Positions 1 to 7,018 of a stretch of 7,809 nucleotides of DNA are shown one piece after another. The first letter of the stretch is position 1; each line of letters opens with the position of its first letter. Both the position numbers and the translations under genes were made by a program. Source of the stretch: an uncultured Collinsella sp. (lineage in GTDB: Bacteria; Actinomycetota; Coriobacteriia; Coriobacteriales; Coriobacteriaceae); NCBI GenBank assembly GCA_900554595.1, contig USHZ01000093.1, positions 1 to 7,809 on the forward strand. Reading direction: 5' to 3'. Under the pieces are notes generated by a model. The model was given only the letters and a program-made list of their open reading frames with translations, had not been told where the DNA came from and made no database searches.

Positions 1-33
1 CTAGAGTTCTTGTTGCACACGACGACCAAGATT

Positions 34-37
34 GGAG
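34..37 (+). promoter_or_regulatory. Ribosome binding site of pepT
   Basis: GGAG with an 8-nt spacer to the ATG at 46. It supports that start over the in-frame TTG at 10, which has too little visible upstream sequence to judge a ribosome site. Confidence 0.7.
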
Positions 38-45
38 CGGTCTTT

Positions 46-1293
46 ATGGAAAACAACGCCACGAACCCCGACGTCCTTGAGCGCTTTTTGCGCTACGTCC
101 AAATCAACACGCAATCCGAGGATGCAAACTGCGACCAGGTGCCTTCGAGCACCGTTCAGTTTGACCTTGCCAACATCCTGGCCGAGGAGCTGCGCGAGCT
201 CGGCGCGGTCGATGCCCATGTGACCGAGCATGCCTACGTGTGCGCGCATATTCCTGCGAGCGCAGGCGCGGAGAACAAGCCCGCCCTGGGCCTGATCGCA
301 CACCTCGACACCACCGAGGTTGCGCCGGGCGCCGGCGTGAAGCCGCACATTGTGCACTACGAAGGCGGCGACCTGGTCTGCGGTACCGTTGACGGCAAGC
401 CCGTGGCCATGAGCACCGCCAAGCTTCCCGCCTTGAACGACCTTGTGGGTGAGGACTTGGTCTGCAGTGACGGCACCACACTGCTGGGCGCTGACGACAA
501 GGCCGGCGTCGCCGAGATCATGGCACTTGTCGCGCGTATCGCTCAGGACCCCTCGCTGCCCCACCCCGCACTCGGCATTTGTTTTTGCCCGGACGAGGAG
601 ATCGGTCACGGCGCCGAGCTGTTGGATATCGAAGCCTTTGACTGCAAGTACGCCTACACGGTCGATGGCGGCCCCGTTGGCGAGCTGGAGTGGGAGTGCT
701 TTAACGCCGCCGAGGCAACCGTTCGCTTTGAGGGCCAGTCCATCCATCCCGGTGACGCCAAAGGCCGCATGGTCAACGCGGGCAATCTGTTCTGCGACTT
801 CAATGCCCTGCTCCCCTACGAGCAGCGTCCGGAATACACCGAGGGCTACGAGGGCTTCTATCACCTTGAGGGCGTCTCGGCAACGGTCGACTATGCCACG
901 GCGCGCTATATCGTCCGTGATCACGATGCCGCCAAGTTCCAGCAGAAGCTCGAGCTGATGGATGCCGCCGCAGCACTGCTCAACCAGCGCCTGGGCGAAG
1001 AGCGCGTGACGGTCGAGATCAAGCAGCAGTACCGCAACATGGCCGAGATCGTGCGTAACTACCCCGAGCTTATCGATGTCGCCAAGGAAGCCTACCTTGC
1101 CTGCGGCATTGAGCCCCAGGTGCTGCCAATTCGCGGTGGCACCGACGGTGCGCAGCTGTCGTTCCGCGGCCTGCCCTGCCCCAACCTTTCCACGGGCGGC
1201 TACTGCTACCACGGCGTTAACGAGTTTGTCCCGGTCAGCTCGCTCGTCAAGATGACCAACGTCCTCCAGAAACTCGTCGCCCGCTTCGCATAA
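46..1293 (+). CDS. pepT: Peptidase T, M20 family tripeptide aminopeptidase
   Basis: Cytoplasmic di-zinc aminopeptidase that releases the N-terminal residue from tripeptides, a late step in peptide use. The 415-residue product is close to the usual size of about 410. Metal-site motifs appear in the family order: AHLDT (H86, D88), GADDKAG (D150, bridging Asp), PDEEIGHG (E184 as general base, E185 as ligand), TVDGGPVGE (D207), and a C-terminal YHGVNEF (H389). The segment FEGQSIHPGDAKGRMVNAGN (H234) starts the lid/dimerisation domain, roughly residues 216-325, inserted in the catalytic domain. I chose the ATG at 46 because GGAG lies 8 nt upstream and the protein then starts like known PepT; an in-frame TTG at 10 would only add 12 weak residues. 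No gene precedes it in the window, so its promoter is not visible. It converges with lcp and ends 24 nt before a strong terminator. All ligands are present and the gene looks intact. Confidence 0.96.
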   Translation: MENNATNPDVLERFLRYVQINTQSEDANCDQVPSSTVQFDLANILAEELRELGAVDAHVTEHAYVCAHIPASAGAENKPALGLIAHLDTTEVAPGAGVKPHIVHYEGGDLVCGTVDGKPVAMSTAKLPALNDLVGEDLVCSDGTTLLGADDKAGVAEIMALVARIAQDPSLPHPALGICFCPDEEIGHGAELLDIEAFDCKYAYTVDGGPVGELEWECFNAAEATVRFEGQSIHPGDAKGRMVNAGNLFCDFNALLPYEQRPEYTEGYEGFYHLEGVSATVDYATARYIVRDHDAAKFQQKLELMDAAAALLNQRLGEERVTVEIKQQYRNMAEIVRNYPELIDVAKEAYLACGIEPQVLPIRGGTDGAQLSFRGLPCPNLSTGGYCYHGVNEFVPVSSLVKMTNVLQKLVARFA

Positions 1294-1317
1294 GAAACTC
1301 GAACAATCTAGGTAAGC

Positions 1318-1357
1318 AAAACCGCCCCGTCCTCAAAACCGAGAACGGGGCGGTTTT
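1318..1357 (+). terminator. Rho-independent terminator after pepT
   Basis: AAAACCGCCCCGT (1318-1330) pairs perfectly with ACGGGGCGGTTTT (1345-1357) around a 14-nt loop. The GC-rich core is followed by a five-T run (1354-1358). The stem is flanked by A on one side and T on the other, so it could also stop minus-strand transcripts that escape the lcp terminator. Confidence 0.93.
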
Positions 1358-1390
1358 TGGTGCAAAGGGAGTAGTCAGCACCGCAGGTTG

Positions 1391-1454
1391 AGTCAACGTC
1401 AGCGAGCGACGTCCAAGGCGAACAAGTTGGCATGAAAAAGGCAGGGCATTGACC
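1391..1454 (+). repeat. Partial inverted third copy of the repeat
   Basis: Read on the plus strand, 1413-1454 matches the minus strand of unit B (1498-1459): 35 of 42 aligned columns agree, with five mismatches and two single-base gaps. It includes an exact CCAAGGCGA and an exact GGGCAT. Weaker similarity (AACGTCAGCGAGCGACG against the GACGCTGC box region) continues out to about 1391. The GTTAC...GTAAC hairpin that opens units A and B is absent here, so this copy is partial and head-to-head with unit B. Confidence 0.6.
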
Positions 1455-1498
1455 TTCTGGTCATGCCCCGCCTTTTGAATGACAAATTGTCGCCTTGG
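1413..1498 (-). terminator. Long palindrome with terminator core, 3' end of lcp
   Basis: Arms 1413-1454 and 1459-1498 flank a TTCT loop (AGAA on the minus strand). The inner part (1436-1476) is the tightest. On the minus-strand RNA it pairs GGTCATGCCC-side sequence with GGGCAT and GCCTTTT, with one G-U pair and one bulge, and runs into UUUUU (complement of 1435-1439). This fits a rho-independent terminator for the lcp transcript. On the plus strand the G-U becomes an A-C mismatch, which argues that the minus strand is the functional orientation. The arms extend well past what termination needs, because the palindrome is built from repeat unit B and its inverted partner. Confidence 0.72.
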
Positions 1499-1547
1499 GC
1501 GGCGCGCAGCGTCGAGCCGTTACGGCGTTTGGTAAAACGCCGTAACT
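1455..1547 (-). repeat. Hairpin repeat unit B (93 bp)
   Basis: Second tandem copy on the minus strand. It opens with a perfect 12-bp stem, GTTACGGCGTTT, loop TACC, AAACGCCGTAAC (1546-1519), with the same loop as unit A but a different stem core. Next come the GACGCTGC box (1513-1506), CGCC/GGCG and GACA/TGTC short stems, and a distal part ending GGCATGACC at 1459. That distal part also forms one arm of the long palindrome with the inverted copy to its left, so the unit ends inside a terminator-like hairpin. Confidence 0.72.
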
Positions 1548-1640
1548 CTTTGATCATGCCGCCGAAGTTGAAAGGCAGATTGCCGCTCTGGCGGGTTTGC
1601 AGCGTCAACTGGTTACACGGGCTGGTAAGCCCGCGTAACC
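1548..1640 (-). repeat. Hairpin repeat unit A (93 bp), next to the lcp stop
   Basis: On the minus strand the unit opens with a 13-bp stem, GGTTACGCGGGCT, loop TACC, AGCCCGTGTAACC (1640-1611). All positions pair as RNA, one as G-U. It starts at the base immediately after the lcp stop codon. A conserved GACGCTGC box follows (1606-1599), then two short overlapping stems (CCGC/GCGG and GGCA/TGCC), then a block ending GGCATGATC. Unit B repeats this plan in exact 93-bp register: hairpin, GACGCTGC box, CAATYTG loop region and GCATGAYC end. Over the 47 aligned bases after the box I count 29 identities, and the box itself is identical. Confidence 0.75.
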
Positions 1641-2870
1641 CTAGTAGTTGGCTTCGTAGCCGTTGCCGTCGCCGGTGGGCTCTTCGTAGTAATCCGAATC
1701 GCTCGAATCAGTCGAATCGTCCGAATCGTCAGAGCTGACCGATGAGGTTGCGGTGCCGTTGGCGTAATCATCGGACGTGTTGTTGTTCAGGTCGCCGATC
1801 GTAGAGCTGGAGCCATCGGACTGGCCCATGGTATTGGGGCCCTTGGGATCCTTACCAGCGTCGACGCGCTCCATCATTTCCTTAAGCTCGTCCTCGTAGA
1901 CAAAGACGTAGCTCACGCCATCAATCATGGTGCTGGCATCGGCATACGAAGGCAAGTTGGCCGAATAGATGCCGTCAACATCCATGCCGCGCATGGCATT
2001 GACCGTAGAGACGATGTCCTGAACGCTCATATCGGTCACGAGCATGTCGGACAGCGAATTGACGAGGTCGAAGACCTTGGTGGCATCGAAGTTGTTGAGG
2101 ATCTGGTTGGCGAGGGCGCCGAGCACCTGACGCTGGTGGCGCATGCGTGTGTAGTCGCCATCGGCATAGATGTAGCGGCAACGGGCATAGGTAAGGGCGG
2201 TCGCGCCATCCATGTGCTGCTGACCGGCGGTGATCTTAATGTCGAGATGCTCGGGGTCGTCGACATCGTCGGTTGCGTTAATGTCGATGCCGCCGACCGA
2301 ATCGATGAGCGACTGCATGCCGTCGAAGCTGACCTCGGCATAGTGGGAAATCTGGACACCGCACAGCTCGTTGACCGCCTGGACCATGGCTTCGGCGCCG
2401 CCGTAGGTATGGCAGGCGTTGATCTTCATGGTCGAGCCGTTGTAGACGACCTTGGTATCGCGCGGAATGGAGATGAGCGTCGCCTGTTTTTGCGTGGGGT
2501 CGATACGCGCCAGAATAATCGAGTCGGCGCGGTATGTATCCTCGCCCGGGCGACCGTCAGTGCCAAGGAGCAGCACGTAGAACGGGTCCTTTGCCTCGTC
2601 GGTATCAACCAGGATCTGGCGCAGGTTGTCGGTAATGACATTGGAATCGCCGAGCTTGCCCATAATGGTGGCAAACCACAGGCCGGCGGCAGTCGTAGCG
2701 CTCAGCAGCACACCGAGCACAGCAATGAGCGCAACGCGGCGAACCGTATGGCCGCGACGGCGCTGACGGGCGCGCTCGGAATAGCGGGCAACGTTATCGC
2801 GGCTATAGATTTTTGCCTGAGCGCCGGTCGAAGGTCTTCGAGATTCCGTAATGGGCTTTTTCTTAAACAT
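1641..2870 (-). CDS. LytR-CpsA-Psr (LCP) family cell-wall polymer transferase
   Basis: LCP enzymes sit in the membrane and move undecaprenyl-pyrophosphate-linked glycopolymers onto peptidoglycan (or in some Actinobacteria onto proteins); the polymer used here cannot be read from sequence. From the ATG at 2870 the product is 409 residues. It has a basic cytoplasmic N-terminus, one membrane helix at about 44-69 (VALIAVLGVLLSATTAAG), then an external LCP domain. Family motifs are LLLGTDGRPG (D105), YRADS (R114, D116), SIPRDT (R137, D138), KINACHTYGG, and ALTYARCRY followed by DYTRMRHQRQ (R230, R232, D239, R242, R247). After about residue 340 comes a low-complexity Ser/Asp/Gly tail ending EANY. 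The ATG at 2870 has GCAGG 6 nt upstream; a TTG two codons earlier touches that site directly. It lies 12 nt after the murA stop, so probably shares its transcript. A Cys pair (153, 170) is discussed under findings. Confidence 0.92.
   Translation of the reverse strand: MFKKKPITESRRPSTGAQAKIYSRDNVARYSERARQRRRGHTVRRVALIAVLGVLLSATTAAGLWFATIMGKLGDSNVITDNLRQILVDTDEAKDPFYVLLLGTDGRPGEDTYRADSIILARIDPTQKQATLISIPRDTKVVYNGSTMKINACHTYGGAEAMVQAVNELCGVQISHYAEVSFDGMQSLIDSVGGIDINATDDVDDPEHLDIKITAGQQHMDGATALTYARCRYIYADGDYTRMRHQRQVLGALANQILNNFDATKVFDLVNSLSDMLVTDMSVQDIVSTVNAMRGMDVDGIYSANLPSYADASTMIDGVSYVFVYEDELKEMMERVDAGKDPKGPNTMGQSDGSSSTIGDLNNNTSDDYANGTATSSVSSDDSDDSTDSSDSDYYEEPTGDGNGYEANY
1693..1728 (-). repeat. 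9-bp tandem repeat in the acidic tail of the LCP gene
   Basis: The core CGAATC occurs four times at an exact 9-bp period (1695, 1704, 1713, 1722, plus strand), with one or two variable bases between. It encodes part of the Asp/Ser run near the C-terminus. Because the period is a multiple of three, gain or loss of units would keep the frame. Confidence 0.75.
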
Positions 2871-2876
2871 AGGCAA

Positions 2877-2881
2877 CCTGC
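2877..2881 (-). promoter_or_regulatory. Ribosome binding site of the LCP gene
   Basis: GCAGG on the minus strand with a 6-nt spacer to the ATG at 2870. It lies between the murA stop codon and the LCP start and decides for this ATG over the TTG at 2876. Confidence 0.55.
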
Positions 2882-2882
2882 A

Positions 2883-4166
2883 TTAGTAGATGACGGGATC
2901 GGGAACAGTGGCGTGCTCGACATGAGCGCCAAGCGCCTGCAGCTTTTCGACAAACTGTTCGTAGCCGCGCTTAATGTGATGGATGGCCGAGACCTCGGTC
3001 GTACCGTCGGCAATGAGGCCGGCAACGACGAGTGCCGCGCCACCACGAAGATCCGGTGAGGTTACCTGAGCGCCGGAGAAGCCCTTGACGCCGTGAATCA
3101 TGGCGTGGTGGCTCTCGATGCGAATATCGGCACCCATGCGCACCAGCTCGGATGCAAACATAAAACGATTCTCGAAGATGTTCTCGGTGATAACGGAACT
3201 GCCGTCGGCCAGGGCGGAGAGCACCATGATCTGCGCCTGCATGTCCGTGGGGAAACCGGGGAACGGGAGCGTCTGGATATCGACCGGCTTGATGCGCTCG
3301 ACGCGATTCACGTGGACGCCATCCTCGATGCGTTCGCAATCGATGCCCATGAGCTCCATCTTCTTGAGCACCATTCCCAAGTGGATGGGGCAAAAGCCTG
3401 TGACGTCGACACCGCGGTCGTCTGCCATCAACGCACCGGCAACGATAAAGGTACCGGCCTCGATGCGGTCGCCCACCACGCGATGGGTAACGGGATGCAG
3501 CTCTTCCACGCCCTCGATGGTCACAACAGGCGTACCCGCGCCGACAATCTTGGCGCCCATCTCGTTAAGCATGTTGGCGAGATCGACGATCTCGGGCTCA
3601 CGGGCGGCATTATCGATAACCGTAGTACCCTGCGCACGCACGGAGGCCATGATGAGGTTCTCGGTCGCACCGACGCTGGCGAACTCGAGCGTGACGGTGG
3701 TGCCACGCAGGCCCTGAGGCGCATTGGCGTTGATATAGCCGTGGGCGGTGTCGAACTCGACACCCAAGGCCTCAAGACCCAAGATATGCATATCGATCTT
3801 GCGAGCGCCCAGGTTGCAGCCACCGGGCATGGCGATCTTGGCGCGATGGAAACGGCCCAGCAGGGGTCCCATCACGGCAGTGGAAGCGCGCATCTTGGCA
3901 ACGAGCTCGTAGGGCGCCTCCCAAGAATCGACCTGGGAGGTATCGATCTCGAGCGTATGCTCGTCGAGAACATCGATCGTAGCGCCCATGCCCTTGAGCA
4001 CCTTGCCCATCACGTGGACATCGGAAATATCAGGCACGTTCTGCAGCGTCGTCTTGCCCGGCGCCAGAAGCGTTGCCGCCATGAGTTTGAGCGCGGAGTT
4101 CTTGGCGCCCGAAACAGGCACGGAACCTCCGATGGCGTGGCCACCCTCAACGCGGATAATATCCAA
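2883..4166 (-). CDS. murA: UDP-N-acetylglucosamine 1-carboxyvinyltransferase
   Basis: Cytoplasmic enzyme that adds enolpyruvate from phosphoenolpyruvate to UDP-GlcNAc, the first committed step of peptidoglycan synthesis and the target of fosfomycin. Its 427 residues fit the usual 415-430. Visible active-site elements are K22 in SGAKNSALK, C117 in PGGCNLGARKIDMH (the Cys alkylated by fosfomycin), R122 in the same loop, D308 in PFPGFPTDMQAQ (catalytic Asp), R374 in PDLRGG and R400 in IKRGYEQF. Having Cys rather than Asp at 117 predicts a fosfomycin-sensitive type of site. The residue after R122 is Lys where I expect Pro (GxRPID). The start is TTG at 4166, supported by AAAGGG 6 nt upstream and by the family N-terminus beginning at this point. 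It follows atpC across an 88-bp gap with a terminator-like hairpin and precedes lcp by 12 nt. murA downstream of the atp operon also occurs in other Actinobacteria (for example mycobacteria, with intervening genes). Confidence 0.96.
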   Translation of the reverse strand: MDIIRVEGGHAIGGSVPVSGAKNSALKLMAATLLAPGKTTLQNVPDISDVHVMGKVLKGMGATIDVLDEHTLEIDTSQVDSWEAPYELVAKMRASTAVMGPLLGRFHRAKIAMPGGCNLGARKIDMHILGLEALGVEFDTAHGYINANAPQGLRGTTVTLEFASVGATENLIMASVRAQGTTVIDNAAREPEIVDLANMLNEMGAKIVGAGTPVVTIEGVEELHPVTHRVVGDRIEAGTFIVAGALMADDRGVDVTGFCPIHLGMVLKKMELMGIDCERIEDGVHVNRVERIKPVDIQTLPFPGFPTDMQAQIMVLSALADGSSVITENIFENRFMFASELVRMGADIRIESHHAMIHGVKGFSGAQVTSPDLRGGAALVVAGLIADGTTEVSAIHHIKRGYEQFVEKLQALGAHVEHATVPDPVIY

Positions 4167-4172
4167 GGTCTA

Positions 4173-4178
4173 CCCTTT
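4173..4178 (-). promoter_or_regulatory. Ribosome binding site of murA
   Basis: AAAGGG on the minus strand, 6 nt before the TTG start. It lies one base after the U-tract of the upstream hairpin, so hairpin and ribosome site are almost contiguous. It decides the non-ATG start. Confidence 0.65.
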
Positions 4179-4179
4179 C

Positions 4180-4218
4180 AAAAAGCATGCCCGGGGTGGC
4201 TGGGCCATCCCGGGCATG
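4180..4218 (-). terminator. Terminator-like hairpin between atpC and murA
   Basis: CATGCCCGGGGTGG (4186-4199) and CCATCCCGGGCATG (4205-4218) form a 14-bp stem around a 5-nt loop, with one imperfect position (C-A on the minus strand, G-T on the plus strand). On the minus strand one G separates... rather, the stem is followed by a C and then UUUUU (complement of 4184-4180). This has the form of an intrinsic terminator for the atp operon. The U-tract ends only 13 nt before the murA start, leaving no room for a separate murA promoter downstream of it. Either murA-lcp is transcribed by read-through, or its promoter lies upstream of or within the hairpin. Confidence 0.8.
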
Positions 4219-4235
4219 ATGTGTTCGCAAATGGT

Positions 4236-4253
4236 CGAACGCTAAAGCGTTTG
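4236..4253 (-). other. Small hairpin just after the atpC stop
   Basis: AACGC and GCGTT pair around a 4-nt loop (4238-4251), extendable by a C-G and a G-T pair. The CGAAC at 4236-4240 can pair instead with GTTCG at 4223-4227, giving a mutually exclusive second hairpin. It may only protect the 3' end of the atp transcript, or it could be part of a switch ahead of the terminator-like hairpin. No promoter boxes could be picked out in this gap. Confidence 0.35.
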
Positions 4254-4254
4254 A

Positions 4255-4647
4255 CTATTGGGCAAGCTTGAGCTTACACCATGCGATTTCATTATAGAGG
4301 TAGGCGCGGCGTGCATCATCCTCCGACAAATTACCCAGCTTCTCTTCAAAACCTTGAATATCAGCTTTAACCTTGTCGGCGTCGACGGTCGCCAAATCGC
4401 AAGCGCGCTCGGCGAGGACGGTCACGACATCGTCCGCAACCTGGGCATAGCCGCCGGCCACGGCAAACGTGTGGTCGACAGTGCCCATGGCCTTATCGGA
4501 AACGCGAACGTAACCGCGGTCGATCGTGCAGATTTCGCTGGAGTGAGCAGGTAGAACACCAAACTCGCCATCCGTGGACGGAATCGACACAAACGCAGCG
4601 TCGCCCTCATAGGCGCAGCTCACGGGGCACACGATGCGGATACGCAT
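4255..4647 (-). CDS. atpC: F-type ATP synthase subunit epsilon
   Basis: Central-stalk subunit of F1 that joins gamma to the Fo c-ring and can inhibit ATP hydrolysis through its C-terminal helices. The 130 residues fit the family (about 130-140). The first 85 or so residues form the beta-sandwich, with the typical DGEFGVLPAHSSEICTI segment (compare GxxGVLPxH). Residues from about 90 on (VDADKVKADIQGFEEKL...DDARRAYLYNEIAWCKLKLA) look like the helical hairpin. The ATG at 4647 follows the atpD stop by 3 nt, and a purine-rich GGGGGAG inside the end of atpD serves as ribosome site, so translation is probably coupled. Being last in the atp cluster is the usual arrangement. Confidence 0.94.
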   Translation of the reverse strand: MRIRIVCPVSCAYEGDAAFVSIPSTDGEFGVLPAHSSEICTIDRGYVRVSDKAMGTVDHTFAVAGGYAQVADDVVTVLAERACDLATVDADKVKADIQGFEEKLGNLSEDDARRAYLYNEIAWCKLKLAQ

Positions 4648-4650
4648 AAC

Positions 4651-6104
<1,454 letters not shown>

Positions 6105-6105
<1 letters not shown>

Positions 6106-7013
6106 TACTGTTCCTCCAATGCTGAGGCTCCGCCGACGATCTCGTTGATCTCGGTCGTGATCGAAGCCTGGCGCACGCGACTATACGTGCGGGTAAGGGT
6201 CGAGATGATCGCGGTGGCGTTTTCCGTCGCGGAGTGCATGGCCTTGCGGCGTGCACCCTGCTCGGCAGCCGCCGAATCGATCAGGGCCTGGTAGATGACC
6301 GTCAGGATATAAGACGGCACAAGCTTGCCGAGAACATGCTCGGGAGAGGGCACGAACTCGAACGTGGACGAGATGCGCTTAGGGGCGTCGGTCTCGTTCT
6401 TACGCGGACCGTGGGCCATAGCGATCATCTCGGGATCGAGCGGCAGCAAGTGCTCGACGCGAAGCTCCTGATCCACGCGGTTCTTGGCGTGGTGGTAGAC
6501 AAGCTCGACACGGTCAAGCTCACCGGCACGATACGCATCGCAGATATGAGAGGAAATCATGCGAGCCTGATTAAAATCGGGCTCGGAGGAATTGCCCTCA
6601 AAGTGCATGGTGACGTTTGCGCGGTCACGGAAATACGTGGCCGGTTTGCGCCCACACGCGATGATCTCGCACTCGATGCCGTCGTTCGCCCAAGAAGCGG
6701 CGAGCTTTTCGGCCGTGCGCTCCACCGTCGTATTGAAACCGCCGGCAAGGCCGCGGTCCGAGGCAATAACGACAATCAGGCCATGCTTGACGCTCTCATG
6801 CTTCTGCAGCATGGGATCGGTGCCCGAACAGGAGGCGTCGCCGGCGACCGTCAACATGACGTCGGTCAGCGCCTCCTTATAGGGCTCGGCCTGCTTGGAG
6901 CGATCGAGGGCACGACGGATCTTGGCCGTAGAGACCATCTCCATCGTGCGCGTGATCTGCTTGGTCGTGGTAACCGAGGAGATTCGCTTCTTAATGTCGC
7001 GAAGGTTGGCCAT
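6105..7013 (-). CDS. atpG: F-type ATP synthase subunit gamma
   Basis: Rotating central shaft of F1, a coiled coil of N- and C-terminal helices with a Rossmann-like middle. The 302 residues are near the bacterial norm of 285-300. The N-terminus ANLRDIKKRISSVTTTKQIT and MEMVSTAKIRRA are typical of the first helix. The middle has IVVIASDRGLAGGFNTTV (about 79-96). The C-terminal signature ITTEINEIVGGASAL (285-299) matches the gamma pattern. The ATG at 7013 lies 5 nt after the atpA stop, with GAGGAGAA in the end of atpA as a somewhat distant ribosome site. The stop overlaps the atpD start by one base, implying coupled translation. Confidence 0.97.
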
Positions 7014-7018
7014 AGGGC

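Larger units (their letters stand above)
1294..1640. other. Convergent gene-free region between pepT and lcp
   Basis: No credible gene lies in these 347 bases. From left to right they hold the pepT terminator, about 30 bp with no recognised feature, a partial inverted repeat copy, a long imperfect palindrome with a terminator-like core, and two direct 93-bp hairpin units that run up to the lcp stop codon. Almost everything from 1391 to 1640 can be assigned to repeat or stem structure. The only open frames here (1399-1608 minus, 1463-1738 plus) run through these structures. Confidence 0.75.

Noticed and set aside
10..45. Upstream TTG start for pepT
   Set aside because: It adds 12 residues not expected for the family, while the ATG at 46 has a well-spaced GGAG.
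1..1212. Long antisense open frame opposite pepT (403 residues)
   Set aside because: Shadow of the G/C-rich third positions of pepT. The sense protein has all peptidase T motifs, while the antisense product has no recognisable family.
1399..1608. 69-residue open frame on the minus strand in the convergent gap
   Set aside because: It runs through both repeat units, a perfect hairpin and the terminator core. Its two similar peptide segments (TLQTRQSGNLPF and TLRAAQGDNLSF) follow automatically because the 93-bp repeat period is a multiple of three. No recognised domain.
1455..1640. CRISPR array
   Set aside because: Only two diverged direct units, each internally palindromic, with no conserved repeat alternating with unique spacers and no cas genes.
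1463..1738. 91-residue open frame on the plus strand
   Set aside because: It spans the repeat structures and enters the LCP gene antisense. It has no ribosome site that I can see and a low-complexity Arg/Asn/Ser end that mirrors the LCP Asp/Ser repeat.
2871..2876. TTG start two codons upstream for the LCP gene
   Set aside because: It touches the GCAGG site directly, leaving no spacer; the ATG at 2870 is spaced properly.
4167..4254. Known riboswitch or T-box ahead of murA
   Set aside because: The gap is too short for these classes, and no T-box or riboswitch core sequence is visible; only simple hairpins are seen.
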